A stretch of 39,579 nucleotides of DNA from Candidatus Sungiibacteriota bacterium. GTDB lineage: Bacteria > Patescibacteriota > Minisyncoccia > Sungbacterales > HO2-52-23. Location of the stretch: positions 1 to 39,579 of the forward strand of contig JACPMG010000021.1 of NCBI GenBank assembly GCA_016186095.1. The letters are read 5' to 3'. Positions 1 to 7,429 of the stretch are shown here, piece by piece. Each line of letters starts with the position of its first letter. The stretch's first letter is position 1. Below the pieces are notes generated by a model that searched no databases, was not told where the DNA came from, and saw nothing but the letters and a program-made list of their open reading frames with translations. Both the position numbers and the translations under genes were made by a program.

Positions 1-44
1 AGGCTCGCTTCGCCCGCAGGGCGAGCGGCCCGCACTCTATTTTA

Positions 45-284
45 ATGTATTTTGTTTACATTCTTTTGAGCTCAAAGGATGGGCGTACATATACTGGTTA
101 TACAAAAGATTTAAATAATCGATTACAGAAACATAATAATGGCGAAGTAAAAGCGACAAAATATAGACGGCCGCTAAAAGTCCTACTATCCGAAAAATTT
201 ACAAACTCACAAGAGGCCAAAAAACGGGAGTTGTGGTGGAAAAGTAGTTCTGGCAGAAAAAAGTTGAAAGAGTTTTTTAAATAA
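45..284 (+). CDS. GIY-YIG nuclease domain protein, 79 aa
   Basis: Small single-domain GIY-YIG protein of the UPF0213/YhbQ-like type. The N-terminus carries the paired motif YFVYIL...TYTGYT, where the second half is Y-T-G instead of Y-I-G. It is followed by the conserved Arg in NNRLQKH and a Glu in KKRELWW, then SSSGRKKLK at the C-terminus. The family folds as a nuclease that cuts DNA with one divalent metal; the cellular role of these tiny stand-alone versions is unknown. It starts at an ATG with no clear Shine-Dalgarno. Upstream bases 3-26 form a GC-rich hairpin. It is one of three GIY-YIG genes in the window; the other two abut tRNA genes, this one does not within the visible sequence. Confidence 0.85.
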   Translation: MYFVYILLSSKDGRTYTGYTKDLNNRLQKHNNGEVKATKYRRPLKVLLSEKFTNSQEAKKRELWWKSSSGRKKLKEFFK

Positions 285-481
285 TCAGTCGCCCTTTCTA
301 TTTCACAAATCTCAGAGGTTCTAACATTGTCTAATTGCCCGTATGGGGAAATGGAAGTTTTTATTGTTGAATAATAAAATTTTCTGAAAAAGAAACGGTT
401 TTTGGGGAGTTATGAGGAGGTTCTAACAAAAAAGCGGCTTGATGTTATCTTACCGCTCGAAATGTGTAATGTGTGTGGACT

Positions 482-706
482 TTAGTTGTCCTCGTCTTCG
501 TCGTTTTCCTTTTCGGTTGCAACGAACTCGTGATCACACTTTGGACAATGTGTTTTAACAGACGTAGGTCTTGTAGAAAACAAGAACAGAAGACCCAAAA
601 ATGCCCACAAACTATGAGTAAACCAAAGAGCAAATCCGACCAATGCAACTACGCCTAAGTTCATCACGGCCCATGCCCACATATTGCCGCCTTTTCTCTG
701 TGCCAT
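482..706 (-). CDS. Small membrane protein with C-terminal zinc-ribbon half-motif
   Basis: 74-aa protein with a short basic N-terminus (MAQRKGG), then two hydrophobic stretches (about residues 9-28 and 30-43) and a C-terminal CPKCDHEF knuckle followed by an acidic tail ending in EDEDN. It is probably a two-pass inner-membrane protein with a cytoplasmic metal knuckle; only one CxxC is present, so metal binding would need a dimer or partner. The start is well supported by a strong AGGAGGGG Shine-Dalgarno six bases upstream. A promoter with a perfect -35 lies just upstream. No family recognised. Confidence 0.7.
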   Translation of the reverse strand: MAQRKGGNMWAWAVMNLGVVALVGFALWFTHSLWAFLGLLFLFSTRPTSVKTHCPKCDHEFVATEKENDEDEDN

Positions 707-735
707 TTTACCCCTCCTGACAGGATTCGATTCTA

Positions 736-770
736 AATAACATGTTATTATCTAATAGGTTTGGTGTCAA
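736..770 (-). promoter_or_regulatory. Promoter of the small membrane protein, with palindrome over the -10
   Basis: On the minus strand TTGACA (765-770) and TAACAT (742-747) are separated by 17 bp. A perfect 14-nt palindrome AATAACATGTTATT (736-749) covers the -10 box and could be an operator. It reads toward the gene starting at 706. Confidence 0.65.
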
Positions 771-780
771 TAGCGCTCTA

Positions 781-813
781 AGAGAGGTTCTAACGTCGTC
801 TATAAAAGTGCAC
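781..813 (+). repeat. 33-bp exact direct repeat, copy 1
   Basis: This 33-bp block contains GAGGTTCTAAC followed by GTCGTCTATAAAAGTGCAC and is identical to 2034-2066. Identity ends abruptly on both sides. Confidence 0.9.
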
Positions 814-892
814 AAAGATGAAACCATACGACGATATCATCATCAGCTATATGTATTTCATTATCTTATGTAAAATATTACCCTAATTCTTA

Positions 893-1606
893 TTGGATCT
901 GACGGCTAAAGTGAGTAAAGTTAAACCCAAGTTTATGAAAGAAGGTCCATACAACATTAAACAAGGTGAAAAACTTGGTCGTGGAATGGATAAAGAAGTT
1001 TATATTGATCCAGAAAATCTGGAGCGGGTGTTCAAATTTTTTACAAATGAACCGGCAAAAGAAAAATTCAGAAGCCATGTTAAAGCCCGTTTCTACTTTC
1101 ACAAGATTCTTCACTTAATTTTCCCCAAAATGGTTCCCGACATATACTTTTCTTCCTCAGAGCCAAATATGTTGAAAATGCAAAGAATAAATTTAGATGA
1201 GCGGCATGTTGCTATCCAGCGCGCATCTGAATATTATTTCAATAATCAAAAACCTCCGGAGGATGTGGTTGCAAAAGAAAAACGGGCGAGTCGTGATATA
1301 ATCACTGATCCAGGATGGAAGGATTTTAGAGACGCTATGGAAGCACTTGATATTGAAAGTGACCTGAATGCCATCAACTTTAGCTCCGATGAGCAAGGGA
1401 ACCTTGTTTATTTAGACGATTTTGATCCGTGGATTATTTCAGAGTACGGAGATCATATAGAAAACTCATTTAATATGGACAAACTGAAAGCAAAAATAGA
1501 AACCCTTGACCGCGAAAAGAGAGAAAATGCGTCATCTTTTTTGTATAGGTTAGAAGAACTTAGAAAAGAGGCAAATGATGAATTTAAACACGGAGAAGTA
1601 AAATAG
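893..1606 (+). CDS. Kinase-like orphan protein
   Basis: 237-aa protein without a firm family. The N-terminal part, GRGMDKEVY around residues 29-37 followed by RVFKFF, resembles a glycine-rich nucleotide loop followed by the beta-3 Lys of protein-kinase-like folds. The stretch GNLVYLDDFDPW near residues 170-181 resembles the metal-binding DFG region in a small-molecule-kinase-like C-lobe. A canonical HRD motif is not evident, so catalytic activity is uncertain. The long frame opens with TTG at 893; GTG at 911 and ATG at 935 are in-frame alternatives and none has a good Shine-Dalgarno. The C-terminal 40 residues are highly charged and helical. Its stop codon overlaps copy 4 of the GAGGTTCTAAC repeat. 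Confidence 0.6.
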   Translation: MDLTAKVSKVKPKFMKEGPYNIKQGEKLGRGMDKEVYIDPENLERVFKFFTNEPAKEKFRSHVKARFYFHKILHLIFPKMVPDIYFSSSEPNMLKMQRINLDERHVAIQRASEYYFNNQKPPEDVVAKEKRASRDIITDPGWKDFRDAMEALDIESDLNAINFSSDEQGNLVYLDDFDPWIISEYGDHIENSFNMDKLKAKIETLDREKRENASSFLYRLEELRKEANDEFKHGEVK

Positions 1607-1697
1607 AGGTTCTAACAAAAATCGTATAATTTGCAAATATTTCATCGGCATGCTACTTTGATTGTAGTTCCAAAATCCTTTTACAGGAGAGGTTTAA

Positions 1698-1982
1698 ATG
1701 ATAACAGTAAAGGGAGAAGCATACGGTCATAGTTACGATTATAAATGTGAGCTTGTGTCACGAACAAAAGAAGAAGCGGTGTTTGAAACAAAATCAGAAC
1801 CAAAACACCGGATTAAAATAACTCCGCGTTACGTTGGGTCAAATGTGGGAAGCGCGGATTTTATTGATAATCGCGGCCGCCCCACCACAGTATGCGCCTT
1901 CTTTTTTAATGAGGAGTATGTTGCCCTTGCTTTGTTTTCGGAAGAAAACGGAAATATGGAAATCATTCCGCATGAATATTAA
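1698..1982 (+). CDS. Hypothetical 94-aa protein
   Basis: Soluble 94-aa protein, mostly beta-strand by residue pattern (alternating hydrophobic/charged ITVKGEAYGHSYDYKCEL), with no signal peptide, no membrane segment and no recognised motif. The ATG start has an AGGAGAGG Shine-Dalgarno at good spacing. TATAAT at 1625-1630 lies about 70 bp upstream and is a plausible -10, though no -35 is obvious. It sits alone between repeat copies at 1606 and 2037. Function not inferred. Confidence 0.6.
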   Translation: MITVKGEAYGHSYDYKCELVSRTKEEAVFETKSEPKHRIKITPRYVGSNVGSADFIDNRGRPTTVCAFFFNEEYVALALFSEENGNMEIIPHEY

Positions 1983-2033
1983 TCATGTGGAATTTTTATT
2001 GAAACTTGAAACGAACAACCTGCCATATTAGTC

Positions 2034-2066
2034 AGAGAGGTTCTAACGTCGTCTATAAAAGTGCAC
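2034..2066 (+). repeat. 33-bp exact direct repeat, copy 2
   Basis: Identical over 33 bp to 781-813, including the GAGGTTCTAAC core and the following 19 bp. Confidence 0.9.
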
Positions 2067-2330
2067 TTTATGAGACTTTTTATATTCTAGCCGTGCTGGA
2101 AATATTTAGATTTCAGAAATCCCGAAGGTCCTCCTCCTTCGCTCTACGAGCTTCGGCGGACGCAGTAACATCGTTCTGTTGCCCGCTTGCCCTGCCGCAG
2201 CTTTACTGTGTCCACCGTAGCTTCAGCGAAGGTGGAGCGAAGGCGGGTATAGGGAATTGGAATTTTTTTGTGCAGGAAAACGAAATCTTCTTTACGGGTT
2301 TTGGTCAGTTTGGTGGAGGTTCTAACAAAT

Positions 2331-2359
2331 TTGACTTTTTTATGTAGTAGTGTTAATCT
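2331..2359 (+). promoter_or_regulatory. Sigma-70-like promoter of the M18 aminopeptidase
   Basis: TTGACT (2331-2336) and TAATCT (2354-2359) are 17 bp apart, placing a start of transcription near 2366, about 30 bp before the ATG at 2396. The -35 box begins five bases after repeat copy 6. Confidence 0.65.
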
Positions 2360-2395
2360 TTCTTCAGAATTTTTCCAATCCGGGAGGTAGCAGAG

Positions 2396-3736
2396 ATGCG
2401 ACCGACTAAGAACTCTCTTGCTTCAGCTGAGAATCTTCTGCGGTTTATTGACAAAAGTCCGACGCCCTTCCATGCGGTAGCGGAGATGAAAAAGTTGTTG
2501 GTCCACGTTGGTTTCCGGGTTCTTGCAGAAAACGATTCGTGGAAATTGGAAAAGGGCGGCTGTTACATTGTTACCCGTAATGATTCCACTCTCGCGGCGT
2601 TTATGGTCGGCAGTGAGCCACTCCCTCAATCAGGATTTCGAATTATCGGAGCGCACAGCGATAGTCCAAATCTTCGTTTGAAGCCCAATCCCGTGTATGA
2701 CAAAAATGGCTTCATGCAGTTTGGTATTGAGCCATATGGTGGAGTGCTTCTTGCGAGTTGGTTAAATCGAGATCTTTCAATTGCCGGACGCGTAATTGTA
2801 CGGTCAAAGAACGGCACTTTGTTACCCAAGTATGTGATGCTCCGTGAACCCGTGGTGTCAATTCCGCAATTGGCGATTCATCTCAACCCTAAAGTAAATG
2901 ATGAGGGGCTTATCGTAAACAAACAAACGCACCTCCCACCACTTGTGGCGTTGACAGATACTGAAATCAGCTCAGCCGATCGTCTTCATAAGCTCCTTCA
3001 AGAAAATCTGGGACTTTCGTCAAAAGAATCTATCATCGGGACGGATCTCTCACTCTACGATACCCTACCAAGTTCTTTGGGGGGGATCGATCAGGAGTTC
3101 GTATACGCACCACGTTTGGACAACCTAGCTTCTTGTCATGCAGGTATAACCGCACTGGCTGCAACTGTTGACCCAATATGTAGTTGTGTTGTGGTCTGTT
3201 ACGACAACGAGGAGGTTGGAAGTCTGACGGCTCAGGGCGCGCAATCTTCATTTCTAAGAGATGTTCTTGAGCGGATTGCTTTCGCCACGTCTGCCGAAAG
3301 GACTTCTGAGAATTTGAGACGTGCCATAGCTTGCTCATTGTGTATATCTGCTGATATGGCACATGCGGTGCATCCTAACTACGCAGACAAGCATGACCCA
3401 CACCACATGCCCTTGATTGGCCGAGGCCCCGTCATCAAAACCAACGTCAACCAAAGATACGCGAGCGATGCCCGTTCGAGTGCCTACTTTATGGAGCTGT
3501 GCAGGCAAGCTGGAATTTCGTACCAACAATTCGTGAGTCGTTCAGATCTTGCATGCGGGACGACTATTGGCCCGATTACCGCCGCAGAGCTAGGTGTCTG
3601 TACGGTGGATGTGGGTAATCCGATGCTCTCAATGCATTCCGTGCGCGAACAAGCTGGTGTTGCTGACCATATTGCTATGATTGACGTATTCAGCAAATTT
3701 TTTGACAAGGTCACCTCAAACCTTTTGATTGGCTAA
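2396..3736 (+). CDS. apeB: M18 family aminopeptidase (aspartyl aminopeptidase type)
   Basis: 446-aa cytosolic zinc aminopeptidase of family M18, which removes N-terminal acidic or neutral residues from peptides. Visible family signatures are GAHSDSPNLRLKP with metal ligand His87, EPYGGVLLASWLNRDLSIAG (residues about 117-136), DNEEVGS (catalytic/metal Glu pair), DMAHAVHPNYADKHDP with a further His/Asp set, GTTIGPI, and the closing VDVGNPMLSMHSVRE. Length is normal for the family. The ATG is preceded by GGGAGG, and a promoter lies 30-65 bp upstream. A simple terminator follows, so it is monocistronic. In a CPR cell it would serve peptide scavenging. Confidence 0.95.
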   Translation: MRPTKNSLASAENLLRFIDKSPTPFHAVAEMKKLLVHVGFRVLAENDSWKLEKGGCYIVTRNDSTLAAFMVGSEPLPQSGFRIIGAHSDSPNLRLKPNPVYDKNGFMQFGIEPYGGVLLASWLNRDLSIAGRVIVRSKNGTLLPKYVMLREPVVSIPQLAIHLNPKVNDEGLIVNKQTHLPPLVALTDTEISSADRLHKLLQENLGLSSKESIIGTDLSLYDTLPSSLGGIDQEFVYAPRLDNLASCHAGITALAATVDPICSCVVVCYDNEEVGSLTAQGAQSSFLRDVLERIAFATSAERTSENLRRAIACSLCISADMAHAVHPNYADKHDPHHMPLIGRGPVIKTNVNQRYASDARSSAYFMELCRQAGISYQQFVSRSDLACGTTIGPITAAELGVCTVDVGNPMLSMHSVREQAGVADHIAMIDVFSKFFDKVTSNLLIG

Positions 3737-3743
3737 AATTGCG

Positions 3744-3772
3744 CCCCGCATGTCTTTGTGCGGGGATTTTTT
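3744..3772 (+). terminator. Rho-independent terminator after the M18 aminopeptidase
   Basis: Stem CCCCGCA/TGCGGGG (3744-3750 with 3759-3765), 8-nt loop, then A and TTTTTT. Confidence 0.85.
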
Positions 3773-3888
3773 ATAAGTGAACATTATGCGGCTTAGCTTT
3801 GGTTCCAGTCAAAAGGCGGCGTGGTATCGCGCGAAGATACCTGCTTATGAAGCGGGCAATTCTAGTTTCGTTTAGTGGGAGGCATTAA

Positions 3889-3930
3889 ATGCAAAATCCG
3901 TCCTGATTTGAATCGGAGCGGACTTTGCAT
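3889..3930 (+). other. Imperfect hairpin with five-codon leader ORF
   Basis: ATGCAAAATCCG (3889-3900) pairs with CGGACTTTGCAT (3919-3930) except for one A-C mismatch, and the inner CCTGATT/AATCGG adds more pairs. The 5' arm is itself an ORF, ATG-CAA-AAT-CCG-TCC-TGA, preceded by GGGAGG. There is no T-run, so it is not a terminator. It lies 63 bp before the patatin gene and could be a leader structure; this is weak inference. Confidence 0.35.
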
Positions 3931-3992
3931 TTGTGAAGAATTTGCAGTAAGAAGAAAGTAGTTGCCTTGAAATAAATCATCGGGAGACGAAT

Positions 3993-5027
3993 ATGGCCAC
4001 GGCGGCTCTGGTTCTGGCCGGGGGCGGACTGAAATGCGCCGCCCAGGTTTGGTGGTGTGAAGAGTTGATCCCCGCATTAATACGTAAGCACATCGATGTT
4101 AAAGTGCTTGCCGGTTCATCCGGCGGCGGCATAAACGCCGCCAAACTTGCCGAGGGCGAAACCGACGACGAACTTCTGCAAGCGCTTGAGGATCTGGCTT
4201 CGATCTGGCTCGCCATTGATAAAATAGGGTCGGAGGTCATCTTCCCAATAAATGTTCTTACTCCTGTTACGCACGCGTTTAGCTCCGCCTTTTTGGACGG
4301 GACAACCCTCTGGGGGTTGGTGGATGGAAGCCTTTTCCGCCACCGGCCGCTGGACGCAGCTAAAATTGCGAGATCAGTACGTGAGCTTGATATCTTCGTA
4401 CGAAATAAGATTACACGCAAACAGGAGATCATTTCCAATCGCGACCAAGCCGCGCAACAAGATCCTTCGTTGCTTCTGAAGGCGGTAGTCGCGTCAGCCA
4501 GCAGACATCCGTTTTTCCCGCAGGTAACGATCAACGGAGTTCCTTATGGCGATGGAGAGGCCATTTCGCTTAGTAAAATATTTCAGGCCGATTGCGACTT
4601 TATTTTTATACTGCTTCCTTATAAAAAGAATCATGTGGAGACGCCGGGAGACGATTGGTTCTCAAAACATTTTAAAATAAGCGTAGAGGCATTCATCACG
4701 ATAATCATGCAGATACAGGAGGCCGAGCAAAAAGAGATCGAGCGGGCGGTGGAAAGAGCCAATGATGTAAAAACGCTGGAAGCGTTATGCCGGGAAGAAC
4801 AGACACGCTACTGGAGATCCTCTGGTAAAAGAGCCGTTGAGGAAAGGTTTCGGGCGGCAGGGTTTACTTTCCGGGGTAATAGAGCTCCCCGTATAATCCC
4901 TGTTTATCTTGAATACCAGCCTCTCAAGCTTAGGACTCATCACTCCGAAAGAGGAGACTTACTCCGGCTTAGGGAGCCGTGCCGGGTCCAGATGCGAGAC
5001 GTTTTGGCCGGACTGGGGCTTTACTAA
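3993..5027 (+). CDS. Patatin-like phospholipase
   Basis: 344-aa cytoplasmic patatin-family lipid acyl hydrolase. It begins with the oxyanion-hole segment LVLAGGGLK (residues 6-14), has the nucleophile motif GSSGG with Ser43, and the Asp of the Ser-Asp dyad in YGDGEA (Asp187). There is no signal peptide or membrane segment. The family cleaves acyl chains from phospholipids. The C-terminal third (about residues 230-344) is charged, partly coiled-coil-like, and not conserved. The start ATG follows CGGGAGA. It is followed directly by a bidirectional terminator. A second, divergent patatin gene lies at 19.2 kb. Confidence 0.88.
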   Translation: MATAALVLAGGGLKCAAQVWWCEELIPALIRKHIDVKVLAGSSGGGINAAKLAEGETDDELLQALEDLASIWLAIDKIGSEVIFPINVLTPVTHAFSSAFLDGTTLWGLVDGSLFRHRPLDAAKIARSVRELDIFVRNKITRKQEIISNRDQAAQQDPSLLLKAVVASASRHPFFPQVTINGVPYGDGEAISLSKIFQADCDFIFILLPYKKNHVETPGDDWFSKHFKISVEAFITIIMQIQEAEQKEIERAVERANDVKTLEALCREEQTRYWRSSGKRAVEERFRAAGFTFRGNRAPRIIPVYLEYQPLKLRTHHSERGDLLRLREPCRVQMRDVLAGLGLY

Positions 5028-5034
5028 CTAACGA

Positions 5035-5062
5035 AAAACCACGGGCAATCCGTGGCTTTTAA
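5035..5062. terminator. Bidirectional terminator
   Basis: AAAAA-CCACGG-GCAAT-CCGTGG-C-TTTT; six-bp stem with an A-run and a T-run on either side, separating the patatin gene from the minus-strand tRNA-Leu. Confidence 0.8.
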
Positions 5063-5086
5063 AATAGGCGAGATGAGAATTGAAAA

Positions 5087-5170
5087 TGCCGGGGGCGAGA
5101 ATCGAACTCGCACGCTCTTTCGAGCAAGGGATTTTAAGTCCCTCGTGGCTGCCTGTTACACCACCCCGGC
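5087..5170 (-). tRNA. tRNA-Leu (anticodon TAA)
   Basis: 84-nt cloverleaf: acceptor GCCGGGG/CCCCGGC, discriminator A, anticodon loop CTTAAAA (TAA), and a long variable arm CTCGAAAGAG as in class II tRNAs. CCA is not encoded. It lies eight bases downstream of the split tRNA-Cys remnant. Confidence 0.95.
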
Positions 5171-5178
5171 ACTAAGAG

Positions 5179-5408
5179 AGGCCATAGTGGGATTTGCACC
5201 CACGAATAGCGGTTTTGTCCCGATGCCAAAATTTTGGAGGCCACGGGCGGAATCGAACCGCCGAATAGGAGTTTTGCAGACTCCTGCCTTAACCACTTGG
5301 CTACGTGGCCATACTCCAAAATTTTGGATCGGGATCCCGACTTCCTTATCTTATTTAATAATGGTGCGTCGGGACAGACCGCTGTGTTAGCTGCTTCACC
5401 ACAGCACC
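5179..5408 (-). pseudogene. Split, decayed tRNA-Cys enclosing an intact tRNA-Cys
   Basis: Minus strand. The 5' half (5408-5375) has a D-arm GTG...CAC and anticodon 5' strand GCGGTCTG. The 3' half (5217-5179) has CAAAACCGC, then CTATTCG and T-arm GTGGG...CCCAC. Joined, they give stem GCGGT/ACCGC with loop CTGCAAA, anticodon GCA, as in the inner gene. The 157-bp insert starts TCCCGA and ends TCGGGA. The copy is decayed: the T-loop is TGCAAAT and the acceptor strands GGTGCTG and TATGGCC have two mismatches plus two wobbles. Confidence 0.7.
5238..5310 (-). tRNA. tRNA-Cys (anticodon GCA)
   Basis: 73-nt cloverleaf: acceptor GGCCACG/CGTGGCC with discriminator T, as usual for Cys; anticodon stem GGAGT/ACTCC around loop CTGCAAA; T-arm GGCGG TTCGATT CCGCC. 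It is flanked on both sides by the palindrome CCAAAATTTTGGA (5226-5238 and 5316-5328) and lies inside the split tRNA-Cys remnant. Confidence 0.95.
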
Positions 5409-5416
5409 ATATCTTA

Positions 5417-5767
5417 TTACAGGCCCCCATCTCGCTTGAGTTTGGCAAGCGATTTCTCGATTTTTTCACGCTCCATCTCCCCCTCGTCAATGGCAAAACT
5501 GATTCTCGGCACCGGACGCATGCGAACCCTCCGGTTGAGAAGTTGCTGCATATTATACACGTTTTTTCTCAAAATTTCCATTATTTTTTCGGTATCCGCG
5601 CCGAGGACGGAAATAAACGCAGTCGCGTAGTATTTATCCGGAGATACTTCGACCTTAGTGATGGTCACCAAGCTCTCATCCGGAAATTCCAATTCGCGGT
5701 CCAAAATCCCGGACAGCTCTTCTTTGAGAAATTCTTTTAATCTTTCAATCCTTTTTTCTGCAGCCAC
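5417..5767 (-). CDS. rbfA: Ribosome-binding factor A
   Basis: 116-aa cytosolic assembly factor that binds the 30S subunit near helix 1 of 16S rRNA late in maturation. The KH-type II fold pattern is clear: an N-terminal helix (RIERLKEFLKEELSGIL), the strand VTITKVEVSPDKYYATAFISVLG, then the helix TEKIMEILRKNVYNMQQLLNRRV and strand RPVPRISFAIDEG. It starts with GTG four bases after the infB stop codon, so the pair is translationally coupled as in the classical nusA-infB-rbfA operon; nusA is absent here. Length is normal for the family. Confidence 0.93.
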   Translation of the reverse strand: MAAEKRIERLKEFLKEELSGILDRELEFPDESLVTITKVEVSPDKYYATAFISVLGADTEKIMEILRKNVYNMQQLLNRRVRMRPVPRISFAIDEGEMEREKIEKSLAKLKRDGGL

Positions 5768-5771
5768 AAAT

Positions 5772-7322
5772 TTATTGGGGGATTCTCTTGGTCAATTCTT
5801 CTTCGTATACTTCCAATATGTCCCCTACCTGAACCGCCGTACCAGAATCAAACATGATCCCGCACTCCATTCCTTTGCTCACCTCCGCTGTTTTCACCTT
5901 TTCCCTTTGTAGTTCGACAATATCGCCGCTGCCTATAGTCTCTTTGGCGCGTTTTATATCTCCTTTTGCCCCCGTCTTTATAACGCCCTCTTCAACCCGT
6001 CCGCCAATAATCTGCCTATTCCCATCCTTTTTTCCGCCCGAGGCGGACCCGCCTTTGGCGGAAAATATCTTCAAAATCTTTATCCTGCCGAGTTCCGTTC
6101 TCCTGATCTCCGGCGGGATCATCTCCATCATTTTTTCTCGTACCCGATCAAGAACATCGTAGATTATCTCCCCGACGACTATGCGAATGTTTGAATTCTC
6201 GGCAAGTTCTTGCGCGGCAGGATCGGTGGCCACCTTAAATCCGACAATAGTAACGAGTTTCGTTGCCTGCGCCATTTTGACGTCGGATTCGTTGATGGCG
6301 CCCAGTCCGCTTTTGATAATATTGATGTCCACAGCCTCGTTTTTTAAATTCTGGAGAGATTCTTCCAGCGCCTCTTGGGATCCGCCGACATCGGCTTTTA
6401 GTATGACATTGAAAACCAGCTGTTCTCCGTCCGTCGCGGCCGAGACGATTTTTTTCTCGGCTGCCATTTCCGGTAAAGACGCCATAAATTCGTCCGCCTC
6501 TTTTTTACTTTCGAATGCGCGGAAGGCGTCTCCCACGGCGGGCATATGGCCGAGCCCGGCAATCAGCACTGGCGAGGATGGTTCCGCTTCTTTTATGGCC
6601 TGGCCGCGGAAATCTTCGAGGATCTTTATCGTATCAACCGATCTTCCAATTACTACCGCGTTTCCGCGCACGAGAGTTCCGTCACGGATAAGGAGGGTTG
6701 CGGTGGTGCCGCGTTGAGGATCGCGGTGCGCCTCAACCACGACTCCTTCCGCCGGCTTTTGAGGATTTGCCTGAAGATTTTCCAACTCCGCAACCAGAAG
6801 GAGCATTTCCAGGAGCGCGTCCATATTTACCCCAGCTTTGGCGCTTATTTCAACGGCCGGCACTTTTCCCCCATAAGATTCCACCAACACGTTTTCCTCG
6901 GCGAGCTGTTGTTTGACGCGCTCTGTATTCGCCTCCGGCTTGTCGATTTTATTTATGGCCACTACAAAGGGGAGATTGTTTTCGCGGATAATTTCAATAG
7001 TTTCTTTGGTCTGCGGTTTCATGCCCTCGTCTGCCGCAATGACCAGGACCGCTATATCCGCAACGCGCGCGCCGCGCGAGCGCATTTTGGAAAAAGCCTC
7101 ATGCCCCGGCGTGTCGATGAAGGTTATCTGTTTGCCTTTGTGTGTTATCTCATACGCGCCGATATGCTGGGTGATGCCGCCTGATTCCTCCTCCACGACT
7201 TTGGTCTTCCGATACCAGTCAAGAATTTTGGTTTTGCCGTGATCAATATGGCCCATCACTACTACGATGGGCGGACGTGTTTCTAGCTTTGTATTTTTCG
7301 TTTCTATCTTTGTACGTACCAT
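5772..7322 (-). CDS. infB: Translation initiation factor IF-2, short form
   Basis: 516-aa GTPase that brings initiator tRNA to the ribosome. Seen: G1 GHIDHGKT (near residue 26), switch I SGGITQHIGAY, G3 DTPGHEAF, G4 NKID, G5 SAKAG, then beta-barrel domain II, domain III and the C-terminal fMet-tRNA-binding domain. The usual N-terminal IF2-N region is missing; only about 20 residues precede the G domain. In domain IV the segment [13 protein letters not shown] (DNA 6031-6064) is a palindromic repeat inserted in frame, nearly identical to one in the sigma-factor gene. The ATG has no clear Shine-Dalgarno, and the leader (7323-7429) is AT-rich. Confidence 0.95.
   Translation of the reverse strand: MVRTKIETKNTKLETRPPIVVVMGHIDHGKTKILDWYRKTKVVEEESGGITQHIGAYEITHKGKQITFIDTPGHEAFSKMRSRGARVADIAVLVIAADEGMKPQTKETIEIIRENNLPFVVAINKIDKPEANTERVKQQLAEENVLVESYGGKVPAVEISAKAGVNMDALLEMLLLVAELENLQANPQKPAEGVVVEAHRDPQRGTTATLLIRDGTLVRGNAVVIGRSVDTIKILEDFRGQAIKEAEPSSPVLIAGLGHMPAVGDAFRAFESKKEADEFMASLPEMAAEKKIVSAATDGEQLVFNVILKADVGGSQEALEESLQNLKNEAVDINIIKSGLGAINESDVKMAQATKLVTIVGFKVATDPAAQELAENSNIRIVVGEIIYDVLDRVREKMMEMIPPEIRRTELGRIKILKIFSAKGGSASGGKKDGNRQIIGGRVEEGVIKTGAKGDIKRAKETIGSGDIVELQREKVKTAEVSKGMECGIMFDSGTAVQVGDILEVYEEELTKRIPQ
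6031..6064. repeat. In-frame palindromic element in infB
   Basis: TTTCCGCCCGAGGCGG followed by ACCCGCCTTTGGCGG. Each half is an inverted repeat (CCGCC...GGCGG). It nearly matches 29525-29558 in the sigma-factor gene, but is read on the opposite strand here. Confidence 0.8.
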
Positions 7323-7429
7323 AAAAAAATTCTAAATTTACAATTTCTAAGGTCTAATTTCTAAGGAAATATCCAATGCTCAAATGTCCGATGTCCAGAA
7401 TCCGGTCATTAGATATTAGAAATTAGACA

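Larger units (their letters stand above)
315..2326 (+). repeat. GAGGTTCTAAC dispersed direct repeat, six copies
   Basis: The 11-mer GAGGTTCTAAC occurs at 315-325, 417-427, 784-794, 1606-1616, 2037-2047 and 2316-2326, always in the same orientation. Copies 1, 3 and 5 continue with ATTGTCTA or GTCGTCTA; copies 2, 4 and 6 continue with AAA-rich sequence, so the two types alternate strictly. The copies fall between the small orphan genes, and copy 4 shares its first base with the stop codon of the kinase-like gene. No copy was seen elsewhere in the window. The core GTT-CT-AAC has palindromic arms. Function unknown. Confidence 0.85.
1983..2395. other. Non-coding, repeat-rich intergenic stretch
   Basis: No credible gene. 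It holds the second 33-bp repeat, a GC-rich repeat block (2125-2250) with hairpins such as TCCACC...GGTGGA at 2211-2236, another GAGGTTCTAAC copy, and the promoter of the aminopeptidase. The motif CGTAGCTTCAGCGAAGG here resembles the block at 11370-11399. Confidence 0.7.

Noticed and set aside
315-2326. Integron attC array
   Set aside because: The GAGGTTCTAAC copies are all direct; attC needs an inverted pair of RYYYAAC and GTTRRRY cores. The hexamers do not fit the consensus, and no integron integrase is present.
2006-2347. 113-codon open frame
   Set aside because: It crosses the 33-bp repeat, GC-rich palindromes and the promoter of the next gene, has no Shine-Dalgarno and looks like no protein.
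5052-5390. 112-codon frame over the tRNA-Leu and tRNA-Cys genes
   Set aside because: It is an antisense reading of tRNA genes, a common artefact.
5179-5408. Group I intron in the tRNA-Cys anticodon loop
   Set aside because: The insert is only 157 bp and is mostly filled by a complete tRNA, leaving no room for a group I core.
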